Positions 25,068 through 35,186 of a DNA stretch of 64,000 nt are shown piece after piece (within the stretch, counting starts at the first letter, position 1; each line of letters begins with the position of its first letter). The DNA is from Prevotella sp. P2-180 (lineage in GTDB: Bacteria > Bacteroidota > Bacteroidia > Bacteroidales > Bacteroidaceae), in NCBI RefSeq assembly GCF_002251435.1, contig NZ_NPJI01000067.1, positions 155,125 through 219,124 on the forward strand, written 5' to 3'. The notes beneath the pieces were generated by a model. That model did no database searches. It saw only the letters and a list, made by a program, of their open reading frames with translations, and had not been told where the DNA came from. The translations under genes and the position numbers were made by a program.

Positions 25068-25089
25068 CAGCAGAATATTTTTGATATAT

Positions 25090-26523
25090 ATGAAAGAAAA
25101 ACTGGAAAGAAACAAGATATTGCCATTATGGTTGGCATTGACACCTTTAGTGCTTCTAATGGCATTGTTGGTGTTTACTGTCCGTGCCTTTGGGGACGAA
25201 TCTCTTGGAGGTCCCAGTCAGATTGTGATGTTGGCAGCTTCTTCGGTATGCTGTATGATAGGTATTTGGGTAGGCAAGGTGAGGTGGCATGTGTTTGAAA
25301 ATCAGATAGCCAAGAGTATTTCCCAAGTTTCGTCGGCCATGATTATCCTGCTGTTTATTGGTGCACTGGGTGGCGCATGGATGGTGAGTGGGGTGGTGCC
25401 GATGTTGATTTACTATGGGCTCGACATTATTCATCCGAGCGTATTTCTGGTTTCTACATGCGTGATAAGTGCCGTGGTGAGTGTGATGACTGGTAGCTCG
25501 TGGACAACCATAGCTACCATAGGAGTGGCTCTCATGGGCATAGGCAAGGCTCAAGGTTTTGAAGAGGGTTGGATAGCAGGTGCCATCATCAGCGGGGCAT
25601 ATTTTGGCGACAAGATTTCTCCTTTGTCAGACACCACTGTGCTTGCGTCGAGTGTATGTCGTGTGAATCTCTTTGCCCATATCAGATATATGATGATTAC
25701 CACGATCCCGTCGTTTCTGATAACCTTGTTGGTGTTTTTGGTGGCAGGCTTTTCGCATACGGCGGTTGACAATGGTCATCTTGCTATATGTCAGGAAGCT
25801 ATAGCAGGCCGGTTTAATATCAGCGTATGGCTCGTTCTTGTGCCTGTTGCCACTGCAGTGATGATAGCCAAGCGTCTGCCAGCCTTGGTTACCATGTTTG
25901 CCTCCACGTTACTTGGGGTGGTATTCGCTCTGATGTTTCAAGCAGATGTGTTGGCAACGCTTGATGATGGCGACTTGTTCCGTGGTGCCATGAGAGTAGT
26001 ATATGGCAGCACTTCCATTCAGACTTCAAATCCCATGCTCAACCAACTTGTTGCCACAAGGGGAATGGAGGGAATGTTGCCCACTGTTTGGCTCATATTG
26101 TGTGCCATGTGTTTTGGCGCTACAATGACTGCTGGCGGCATGACGGCCGGCATTACAAGGCTTTTTGCTAGCTTTGCCCGTGGCCGCACATCTACTGTCG
26201 CTTCTACTGTTACCACCGGACTGGTACTTAACAACACTGTAGCCGACCAGTATATGGGCATCCTGCTCTCCTGTAATGTGTTTAGGGAGATTTATGACAA
26301 AAATGGTTTAGAACCACGGTTGTTGAGTCGTGCGACAGAAGATTCTGTCACAGTGACCTCTGTTTTAGTGCCATGGAACACATGCGGCATGGCACAGAGT
26401 TCTGTGTTGGGCGTGGCTACTTTTACCTATCTTCCCTATTGCTTTTTCAATATCATTAGTCCGCTCATGAGCATCGTAGTGGCAGCCATAGGATATAAAA
26501 TCAAGAGGGTTGAGAATAAGTAG
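25090..26523 (+). CDS. nhaC: NhaC-family Na+/H+ antiporter
   Basis: 477 residues, about 11-12 membrane helices. GALGGAWMVSGVVPMLIYYG, VMTGSSWTTIATIGVALMGIG, SGAYFGDKISPLSDTTVLAS (the family's conserved GDKISPLSDTT) and LVPWNTCGMAQ near the C-terminus mark the NhaC branch. It exchanges Na+ or other cations for protons; relatives also include malate/lactate antiporters, so the substrate is not certain. A TTG nine bases upstream is also open, but ATG 25090 is preferred. The AraC regulator follows 24 bases later. Confidence 0.88.
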   Translation: MKEKLERNKILPLWLALTPLVLLMALLVFTVRAFGDESLGGPSQIVMLAASSVCCMIGIWVGKVRWHVFENQIAKSISQVSSAMIILLFIGALGGAWMVSGVVPMLIYYGLDIIHPSVFLVSTCVISAVVSVMTGSSWTTIATIGVALMGIGKAQGFEEGWIAGAIISGAYFGDKISPLSDTTVLASSVCRVNLFAHIRYMMITTIPSFLITLLVFLVAGFSHTAVDNGHLAICQEAIAGRFNISVWLVLVPVATAVMIAKRLPALVTMFASTLLGVVFALMFQADVLATLDDGDLFRGAMRVVYGSTSIQTSNPMLNQLVATRGMEGMLPTVWLILCAMCFGATMTAGGMTAGITRLFASFARGRTSTVASTVTTGLVLNNTVADQYMGILLSCNVFREIYDKNGLEPRLLSRATEDSVTVTSVLVPWNTCGMAQSSVLGVATFTYLPYCFFNIISPLMSIVVAAIGYKIKRVENK

Positions 26524-26547
26524 TATGGAATTTGTTTAACAAGTATT

Positions 26548-27675
26548 ATGGATCAGTCATTATATAGCCAATCATTACAGATAGCGTTGCCGCTAATGCT
26601 GTTTTTCGGGTTTCACATGCTTCTATCGCGAACTCCGGATAAGAAGGTGTTTTGCAACTACCTTCTTTCGCGCAGGTTGATGGGAGTAGCATTGCTCATC
26701 CTTGCCGCAAATTATTCGGTTCATCTTTTCACTGCCATAAGACTTAGAAACGTGAATGCCACCATATTGATGAATCTCTCAACCTATTTCTTGTGTTACT
26801 GGTTGTTCTATTCTGCAATGATGATATTGCTCGACAAACGACATGTCACATTGGGGCGTTTCCTGCGTCATCTGGCATTATGGGTGGCGTTTTCTGTGTC
26901 TACATGCGTTGTATTGTTCCTTTTCGACAATGTGTTGGTCCAGGTATGGTGTATGGCGGCTCTTGCGGCATGGTTGGTGGGGTATGGAGTGTTTCTCTCT
27001 GTCCACCTGTTGCGCACATATTCATATGCCATTAAGATGTTTGAGAACACATATTCCGACGACATCAGCCAGTATATCCGTTGGCTGTCCATCTTCACTT
27101 ATTGGGCCATCGGCTTTGGCGTGAGTTGCGGATTGCTCACGTTCCTGCCAGACAAGTATATCTTTATTTGGATATTGTCGTCCATACCTTTTTATATATA
27201 TCTGTATTGCTGCTATCAGAATTATATCTTATTTTATGAAAAGGTGGAAAAGGCATTTCTAAAAGATGTGGATATGCCGAAGGTAAGCAAAGCGGGTGAT
27301 TCTGTCAATGCTAATAAGGGCATTCCACCTTCATACTATCACGAAATAGGAATGCGCATCAGTGACTGGATAGAGAAGGAAGGATATCGCAAACCAGGCA
27401 TATCGCTGATTGAACTTTCAACACTGTTCTGCACCAACCGCACCTATATTTCAACATATATAAACACTGTATATAACATGAGTTTCCGCGACTGGATTTC
27501 AAGTTTGCGCATAGAGTATGCCAAACGCTTGATGAAACGACACTCAGATATGAAGATGAACGATATATCAGAAATGTCTGGATTTGCCTCTTTGAATCAT
27601 TTCATCAGGATTTTCAAGGCTAAGGAAGGAAGTTCGCCCGCCAAATGGCGTGAAGCGGAAAAAATCACGACTTAG
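26548..27675 (+). CDS. Membrane-anchored AraC-family transcriptional regulator
   Basis: 375 residues. The N-terminal ~235 residues hold about seven hydrophobic helices, and the C-terminal ~100 residues (from ISDWIEKEGYRKPG) are an AraC double HTH: SLIELSTLFCTNRTYISTYI for the first and MNDISEMSGFASLNHFIRIF for the second. This seven-helix plus AraC layout is common in Bacteroidetes and implies a signal perceived at the membrane. It is 24 bases after nhaC and may control it; nothing in the sequence proves that. Confidence 0.85.
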   Translation: MDQSLYSQSLQIALPLMLFFGFHMLLSRTPDKKVFCNYLLSRRLMGVALLILAANYSVHLFTAIRLRNVNATILMNLSTYFLCYWLFYSAMMILLDKRHVTLGRFLRHLALWVAFSVSTCVVLFLFDNVLVQVWCMAALAAWLVGYGVFLSVHLLRTYSYAIKMFENTYSDDISQYIRWLSIFTYWAIGFGVSCGLLTFLPDKYIFIWILSSIPFYIYLYCCYQNYILFYEKVEKAFLKDVDMPKVSKAGDSVNANKGIPPSYYHEIGMRISDWIEKEGYRKPGISLIELSTLFCTNRTYISTYINTVYNMSFRDWISSLRIEYAKRLMKRHSDMKMNDISEMSGFASLNHFIRIFKAKEGSSPAKWREAEKITT

Positions 27676-27731
27676 TGGAAGTAAAGTTTATGCGAACTAA
27701 GGAATATTAACAAATAGATTTACTATATAAA

Positions 27732-28196
27732 ATGGAGTACATGTCAGAAGAAGGCTATAACAAGATATTAGCCGAACTGAAACAACTAGAATCTGTAGAC
27801 CTTCCGAGGGTGAGGGAAGCCATAGCAGAGGCGCGGGCACAAGGCGACCTCAGCGAAAATTTTGAATACCATGCCGCAAAACGTGAGCAAGGAAGAATCC
27901 TCAGTCGAATACGCTTCAAACAGCGTGTGCTGGAGCATGCAAGGATATTGGACAGAACAATTCTGGAAACTGATACCGTAGGACTACTCTCAAAAGTGGA
28001 ACTGACTAATCTTGCTAATAATGCTAAGATGACATATATGATTGTTAGTCCGCATGAAGCAGACATAAAAGAGGGGAAAATGTCGATAAAGTCGCCTATA
28101 GCACAGGCTCTTACAGGGAAGAAGGCCGGTGATACGGTAACTGTGAAAGTGCCGGCGGGCACAATGCAACTCCACATAGATAGTGTCACTTTATGA
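27732..28196 (+). CDS. greA: Transcription elongation factor GreA
   Basis: 154 residues. MSEEGYNKILAELKQLESVD and the acidic coiled-coil finger (AIAEARAQGDLSENFEYHAA with the catalytic D-E at its tip) are followed by the FKBP-like C-terminal domain (SPIAQALTGKKAGDTVTVKV). GreA rescues backtracked RNA polymerase by stimulating transcript cleavage. The ATG at 27732 is four codons ahead of a second one (MSEEGY). ligA starts 26 bases after it. Confidence 0.95.
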   Translation: MEYMSEEGYNKILAELKQLESVDLPRVREAIAEARAQGDLSENFEYHAAKREQGRILSRIRFKQRVLEHARILDRTILETDTVGLLSKVELTNLANNAKMTYMIVSPHEADIKEGKMSIKSPIAQALTGKKAGDTVTVKVPAGTMQLHIDSVTL

Positions 28197-28216
28197 TGAT
28201 TGGTAATAAAAAATAA

Positions 28217-30229
<2,013 letters not shown>

Positions 30230-30298
30230 AAAACGTTAAAAGAATAGGAATAAAAACAAATTCTTTGCTTTAATTTCTTAATTTCTCATTTTTATTAG

Positions 30299-30306
30299 TA
30301 ACTTTG
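30299..30306 (+). promoter_or_regulatory. -7 promoter element of infC
   Basis: TAACTTTG with a weak TTTC 21 bp upstream; ATG at 30332. Confidence 0.55.
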
Positions 30307-30331
30307 CAGCCGATTTTCATAAAATAGTTGA

Positions 30332-31039
30332 ATGAAGAATGACAATATAAAGAATCAGTACCGTGTTAATGAACAGATACGTGTACGAGAAGTCCGCATC
30401 GTAGGAGACAGCGGATCAACAGTAGTTCCTACACGCCAGGCATTGGACATGGCACGTGACCAAGGAGTGGATTTGGTAGAAATTTCACCAAACGCCAATC
30501 CACCGGTGTGTCGTCTCATTGACTATTCCAAATTCTTATACCAGCAGAAAAAAAGAGCTAAGGAAATAAAGGCGAAGCAAGTAAAAGTGGAGGTAAAGGA
30601 AATCAGATTTGGACCTCAGACAGATGAGCACGACTACAATTTCAAGCTCAAGCACGCCAAGGAATTCCTTGAGGAAGGAAACAAGGTGAGGGCATACGTC
30701 TTCTTCCGCGGACGATCAATATTGTTCAAGGAGCAAGGTGAAGTGTTGCTCTTGCGTTTTGCTAACGATCTTGAGGAGTACGGAAGAGTGGAGCACTTGC
30801 CATCGCTTGAGGGAAAGAAAATGTTCCTCTATCTCACACCGAAGAAAGCTGGTGTGGCAAAGAAGAGTCAGCAGGCTTTGGATCGAGAGAAAAAAGCCAA
30901 CGAGCAGAAAGCTGCTCCACAGACGCTGGTCAAAGAAAATGAAGAGGATAAAATGGAGTTACCTGCCAACGGCGGACTTTTCGCCAATGCCAAGATGAGT
31001 GACTCCGCCAAGGAGAAAATCAAGAAGATAAAAGACTGA
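30332..31039 (+). CDS. infC: Translation initiation factor IF-3 with charged C-terminal extension
   Basis: 235 residues against about 170-180 in E. coli. The N-domain ([40 protein letters not shown]) and C-domain ([20 protein letters not shown]) are complete. From about residue 180 an extra Lys/Glu-rich tail follows, ending [12 protein letters not shown]. Such tails occur in other Bacteroidetes IF-3. IF-3 prevents 30S-50S joining and checks start codons. It heads the infC-rpmI-rplT unit; thrS, often upstream, is not here. Confidence 0.95.
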   Translation: MKNDNIKNQYRVNEQIRVREVRIVGDSGSTVVPTRQALDMARDQGVDLVEISPNANPPVCRLIDYSKFLYQQKKRAKEIKAKQVKVEVKEIRFGPQTDEHDYNFKLKHAKEFLEEGNKVRAYVFFRGRSILFKEQGEVLLLRFANDLEEYGRVEHLPSLEGKKMFLYLTPKKAGVAKKSQQALDREKKANEQKAAPQTLVKENEEDKMELPANGGLFANAKMSDSAKEKIKKIKD

Positions 31040-31121
31040 GAATAAAATGGAAACAAGTGCGTAACGCCCGGTATATGCGTTGCCACACTATAATAAATAA
31101 CAATAAATAAAAATTAAAAAA

Positions 31122-31319
31122 ATGCCAAAAGTAAAGACAAATTCCGGAGCGAAGAAGAGATTCCGTTTCACCGGTACAGGTAAGATTAAGAGAGCTCGCG
31201 CTTATCACAGCCACATTCTCACAAAGAAGACTAAGAAGCAAAAGCGTAACTTGGTTCACGACACAATCGTCGACAAGACCAACATGAAGCAGGTTCGTGA
31301 CCTGTTGTGTCTCCGTTAA
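31122..31319 (+). CDS. rpmI: 50S ribosomal protein L35
   Basis: 65 residues; [20 protein letters not shown] and [20 protein letters not shown] are the full L35 pattern. It lies between infC and rplT as in most bacteria. Confidence 0.97.
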   Translation: MPKVKTNSGAKKRFRFTGTGKIKRARAYHSHILTKKTKKQKRNLVHDTIVDKTNMKQVRDLLCLR

Positions 31320-31354
31320 TCCCTTATTGTCTAACATTTTAAAGTAAGAAAACT

Positions 31355-31699
31355 ATGCCAAGATCAGTCAATCACGTTGCTTCAAGAGCAAAGAGAAAAA
31401 GAATTTTGAAACTTACTCGCGGTTACTTCGGTGCCCGCAAGAATGTTTGGACCGTAGCGAAGAACACCTGGGAGAAAGGTCTCACCTACGCATATCGTGA
31501 CCGCCGAAACAAGAAGCGCACTTTCCGCGCTCTTTGGATACAGCGTATCAATGCTGCTGCCCGTCTTGAGGGAATGAGCTATTCTGTTCTCATGGGAGCA
31601 CTCAACAAGGCAGGTATAGAGATTAACCGCAAGGTTCTTGCCGATCTCGCCATTAACAACCCAGAGGCTTTCAAGGCTATCGTTGAGAAGGTTAAGTAA
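31355..31699 (+). CDS. rplT: 50S ribosomal protein L20
   Basis: 114 residues; [35 protein letters not shown] and [20 protein letters not shown] identify L20, which binds 23S rRNA early in assembly. In other bacteria L20 represses its own operon by binding the leader; no comparable structure was examined here. A terminator follows. Confidence 0.97.
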   Translation: MPRSVNHVASRAKRKRILKLTRGYFGARKNVWTVAKNTWEKGLTYAYRDRRNKKRTFRALWIQRINAAARLEGMSYSVLMGALNKAGIEINRKVLADLAINNPEAFKAIVEKVK

Positions 31700-31740
31700 G
31701 AAAACTTTGGTACATAAAAATTGTGCCTATTGAGCAAATA

Positions 31741-31775
31741 AAAGCTGCAGTTCTAAGGAATTGTGGCTTTTTTTA
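31741..31775 (+). terminator. Intrinsic terminator of infC-rpmI-rplT
   Basis: AAAGCTGCAGTTC (31741-31753) pairs with GAATTGTGGCTTT (31758-31770), with G-U wobbles, over loop TAAG; T run to about 31774. Confidence 0.8.
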
Positions 31776-31838
31776 TGTGTTATTGAGAATAAATTGTAAA
31801 AAAGTCTTAACAATTACGCTTTTCTCAAAAATATTTAT

Positions 31839-31846
31839 TATTTTTG
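31839..31846 (+). promoter_or_regulatory. -7 promoter element abutting the leader-peptide start codon
   Basis: TATTTTTG ends 4 nt before the ATG at 31851, so the first base of the mRNA may be the first base of the start codon. No TTTG is seen at the -33 position. Confidence 0.55.
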
Positions 31847-31850
31847 CCAC

Positions 31851-32072
31851 ATGAAGTTGGATACAGTAATAAAACTATACGGACGAAACGTTATGGAACA
31901 GCTCAGATTGTGTCATAACGAGAATGAGGTGATGCAGGTAGTCAGCAATGCCGGATATTCTGCTACGCCAAATGAAGCAAAAGAGATTCTCGCTCTTATG
32001 ACACTACTGACTGGTGGATTGAGAGAACTTACACTAGAAGAACTTTCGCAGGTGACAGGAGGCGCGGCTTGA
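31851..32072 (+). CDS. Nif11/double-glycine-type leader peptide with almost no core
   Basis: 73 residues. The region MEQLRLCHNENEVMQVVSNA through GYSATPNEAKEIL looks like a Nif11-type leader domain, and the end LRELTLEELSQVTGGAA is the classic double-glycine leader (L-E-L-x-x-V-x-GG) cut by C39 peptidases. After GG only Ala-Ala remain before the stop, so unlike ordinary RiPP or bacteriocin precursors there is no core. It is followed at once by the exporter genes, which include a C39 peptidase ABC transporter. The second ATG (residue 15) is an alternative start. It could be a substrate whose core was lost, an export-dependent signal, or a precursor needing a frameshift near the end. Confidence 0.75.
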   Translation: MKLDTVIKLYGRNVMEQLRLCHNENEVMQVVSNAGYSATPNEAKEILALMTLLTGGLRELTLEELSQVTGGAA

Positions 32073-32168
32073 GCGAGAAGGGGATATTAATGAAAGCAGA
32101 GGGAAGGGACGTGTTGATGAACAAAAGAGAATAATGAGAGGAAGGAGGCATTAAAAGAATATTGAGGA

Positions 32169-32984
32169 ATGAAAAAAAATCTGTTCAGAAAAGAAACGCT
32201 CGACGTACTGGATAATCCAGGTCAGATAAACGACTTTATACGAGTCACAACACCGCCATTATATATCGTCATCCTCTCCATGACGATATGTAGTATCGTA
32301 GTGTGCTTATGGCTTGTCTTCGGCACAGTTACCGAACATGTTCAGGCAGTAGCTGTGGTGTTCCCTCATGACTCCCCAGAGAGAGTATGTAATAAAACTG
32401 ACGGAGAGGTAGATCAGCTTTTTGTAATCAAAGGTCTACATGTCACTAAAGGCATGCCCCTAATGGCCGTGAGAAACCATGGCAAAACAGATACACTATA
32501 CGCTGACCATGCAGGTATGGTGATTAACTCTAAGGCCGTTGATGACAGGTTTCGTGCTCATGAGACACTGATGGAAATCATTCCCGACAAAAACAATCAC
32601 TTGAATAGAGAACTCATAACCTATGTGAGATATAAGGACTTACGTGAATTAGCACCTGGACTTGAGGTTCAAGTGACTCCTGTAGACCTGCACAGAGAGG
32701 ACTATGGCTACATAGTGGGACATATCACAAAGATAAATCCTTTTCCAGTACGACTTGAAGAAGCAAGAGAGCAGTCGGTGATAAGGAATTTCGTCGACAC
32801 AATATTTCCCGACGAAACAGCCTATGAAGTCAGGCTTGTGGTTGATGCAGACAATGCAAATCCTAACCTTCTGAAATGGTCAAGGGAACAGAGCAAACAG
32901 ATCAGACTGAACACCATGTCTTTCTGTAACGTGCAGATAATTTCTCAGCGAAAGCCAGTATACAAGATGTTTTTCAGATTCTGA
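32169..32984 (+). CDS. HlyD-like secretion adaptor of an NHLP-type peptide exporter
   Basis: 271 residues. A cytoplasmic start (KETLDVLDNPGQINDFIRVT), one membrane helix at ~30-52 (YIVILSMTICSIVVCLWLVF), then a short lipoyl/barrel-sandwich region (GEVDQLFVIKGLHVTKGMPL, TLYADHAGMVINSKAV) and beta barrel. The length, the 'LDQL-D-P-QLD-l--vt-P' type start and the place before two ABC transporters match the NHLM bacteriocin-system secretion protein described with Nif11/nitrile-hydratase leader peptides. It would couple the ABC transporters to the periplasm. It begins 96 bases after the leader-peptide gene. Confidence 0.75.
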   Translation: MKKNLFRKETLDVLDNPGQINDFIRVTTPPLYIVILSMTICSIVVCLWLVFGTVTEHVQAVAVVFPHDSPERVCNKTDGEVDQLFVIKGLHVTKGMPLMAVRNHGKTDTLYADHAGMVINSKAVDDRFRAHETLMEIIPDKNNHLNRELITYVRYKDLRELAPGLEVQVTPVDLHREDYGYIVGHITKINPFPVRLEEAREQSVIRNFVDTIFPDETAYEVRLVVDADNANPNLLKWSREQSKQIRLNTMSFCNVQIISQRKPVYKMFFRF

Positions 32985-33013
32985 ATACTTACATCTGAAT
33001 AAAAAAGACATAT

Positions 33014-35170
33014 ATGAAGGTCAAGAAAATTAAAAAAGTACCGGTGATATTGCAGATGGAAACCGTGGAATGTGGAGCGGCTGCCTTGTCGATGCTGCTT
33101 GCCTATTACGGCAAGTGGATGTCGCTTGAACAATTGCGTACAGACTGCGGTGTATCGCGTGATGGAAGTAATGCGCGCAATATGGTCTTGGCTGCAAGAA
33201 AGTACGGACTGGAAGCGCATGGATGGCATGCCGACATCGATGACCTCCAACATATGGCACCAGCCATCATACACTGGAATTTTAGTCATTTTGTCGTTTT
33301 CAAGGGGTTCAAGAATGGGCAGGCTTACATCAATGATCCGTCATATGGAAGCCTTTGTGTGTCGATGAACGATTTTAATCGGTCATATACAGGAGTGGCC
33401 ATAACAGCAGAACCTGGTATTGAATTCACTAAGAGCGGGCATCAGACTTCCATTTTTCACTACATACATGATAATATCAAAGGTGTGTCAGACGCATTCC
33501 TGTTTACTTTGGTTATGGGAATTCTCTTTGCCTTTGCGGGACTAATGTACCCTTTGATATCACAAGTGTTTCTTGACAGGATTATCACGGGGAAAAACGA
33601 TGAGTGGTCGCTGCCTTTCTTCTTTGCTATGGGAGGTCTTGTAATGTTTCACTTCATGCTTGCATTACTCGATAATGTATATGGCAGAAGATTTTCTGGA
33701 GGCATGTCGCTTAGAGGCAACGCCCGATTCCTTTGGCATGCGCTTAATCTGCCGATAGAATTCTACAGTCACAGATATGTGGGCGACATAGTGCAACGAC
33801 AGTCACTTAACGAGACCATCACGTCAAACCTGGTCTCTATTCTTGCGCCATATGCCGTAAATGTTATGTTGCTCGCTTTCTATGTGGCACTGATGTTGCA
33901 ATACAGCCTTTTGCTCACCATCCTTGGTATTGTAGTATTGGCTATTAATGCATATGTTGTGGTAGACGAGCGCGAATTGCGCAACAACCTCAGCCGTGGC
34001 CTTGAGCAAAGCATGGGCCGATCTTATGGTATCACCATGTCTTGTATAGACAATATGGAAAGCATAAAGGCAGCTGGTGCAGAAAGAGGCTTCTTTGAGT
34101 TCTGGGCAGGAAATTTCGCAAGAATGTACAACCATGAGGTGATCATGCAGAAACGTTCATTCTATCCATATATCTTTGCCCATCTTGCCAATAGCTGTGT
34201 GCTTATTCTCGGAGCGGCACTCATACTGAAAGGGGAATTCAGTATTGGTATGCTTATGGCTTTTCAAGGTTTCATGGCAGAATTCATGAAGCCGGCCATG
34301 GGACTCATGAATGGCTCAACGACGGTGATTGAGATGAGGTCGCAAATGGAAAGAATTGACGATGTTCTGGCATATCCCGTCCAACAGAATAACGACGGCA
34401 AGAACCAAGGAGAAAACAAAAGGGCAGAACTGAAAAAGTTGGGGGGAGGCCTGGAACTTCGTGATGTCACATTCGGATATAATCCGGCAGCTGAACCTCT
34501 GATAAGTCATTTTTCGATGACACTGAAACCAGGTAAAAGCGTGGCTATTGTGGGTTCATCTGGCTGTGGTAAGAGCACCATAGCAAAACTCGTTTCCAAA
34601 CTATATGAGCCTTGGAGCGGACAAGTGCTCTTTGACGGACGAGATGCCAAGGACATAAGCCATGAAGAGTTTGTAAGTTCAGTGGCTGTTATAGACCAGA
34701 ATGTGGTGTTGTTTAACGACACGATAGCTGAGAACTTGAAAATGTGGGACCACTCCATTGAGGATTTCACTATGACCATGGCCTGTATCGATGCAGGAAT
34801 ACGCGATGATATCATATCTCGACCGCGAGGCTTTAACACGCGTCTTGTAAAAGGAGGAGGAAATTTCTCCGGCGGACAACGACAGCGTTTGGAGATAGCA
34901 ACAGCACTGGCAAGAGAACCCGTAATACTCATTCTCGACGAGGCAACAAGCGCACTTGACACTGCAATGGAGCGTGACGTTATGCAGGGCATCAGGCAGT
35001 GTGGAGCATCGTTGATTGTCATTGCCCACAGATTGAGCACTGTGCGTGACTGCGACGAGATAATAGTTATGGACCAAGGAAAGATTGTGCAGCGAGGCAC
35101 TCATGACGAACTGATTTCACAAGAGGGCCAATACAAAATGCTGATGGAATGTGCCGAGGACATAGAATGA
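33014..35170 (+). CDS. C39 peptidase / ABC transporter permease / ATPase (NHLM type 1)
   Basis: 718 residues. N-terminal C39 peptidase with a full catalytic set: Gln14, Cys20 in METVECGAAALSM, His92 in WNFSHFVVF and Asp108 in YINDPS. Then a six-helix ABC exporter domain (~160-450), and an ATPase with Walker A VGSSGCGKST near 517, signature FSGGQRQRLEIA near 622 and Walker B LILDEATSALD. This class cuts a leader after GG and exports the rest. The peptide gene upstream is the natural substrate. Spacing to the second ABC gene is 16 bases. Confidence 0.93.
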   Translation: MKVKKIKKVPVILQMETVECGAAALSMLLAYYGKWMSLEQLRTDCGVSRDGSNARNMVLAARKYGLEAHGWHADIDDLQHMAPAIIHWNFSHFVVFKGFKNGQAYINDPSYGSLCVSMNDFNRSYTGVAITAEPGIEFTKSGHQTSIFHYIHDNIKGVSDAFLFTLVMGILFAFAGLMYPLISQVFLDRIITGKNDEWSLPFFFAMGGLVMFHFMLALLDNVYGRRFSGGMSLRGNARFLWHALNLPIEFYSHRYVGDIVQRQSLNETITSNLVSILAPYAVNVMLLAFYVALMLQYSLLLTILGIVVLAINAYVVVDERELRNNLSRGLEQSMGRSYGITMSCIDNMESIKAAGAERGFFEFWAGNFARMYNHEVIMQKRSFYPYIFAHLANSCVLILGAALILKGEFSIGMLMAFQGFMAEFMKPAMGLMNGSTTVIEMRSQMERIDDVLAYPVQQNNDGKNQGENKRAELKKLGGGLELRDVTFGYNPAAEPLISHFSMTLKPGKSVAIVGSSGCGKSTIAKLVSKLYEPWSGQVLFDGRDAKDISHEEFVSSVAVIDQNVVLFNDTIAENLKMWDHSIEDFTMTMACIDAGIRDDIISRPRGFNTRLVKGGGNFSGGQRQRLEIATALAREPVILILDEATSALDTAMERDVMQGIRQCGASLIVIAHRLSTVRDCDEIIVMDQGKIVQRGTHDELISQEGQYKMLMECAEDIE

Positions 35171-35186
35171 TTAACATAAGTAGAAA

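Noticed and set aside
31700..31850. 6S-like RNA downstream of rplT
   Set aside because: The space is only about 150 bases and contains a single terminator hairpin and the next promoter; no long closed rod structure seen.
32053..32168. Frameshifted core peptide for the leader gene
   Set aside because: Both other frames are open but give highly charged, low-complexity residues without core-like features and no slippery site was recognised; kept only as an alternative in the findings.
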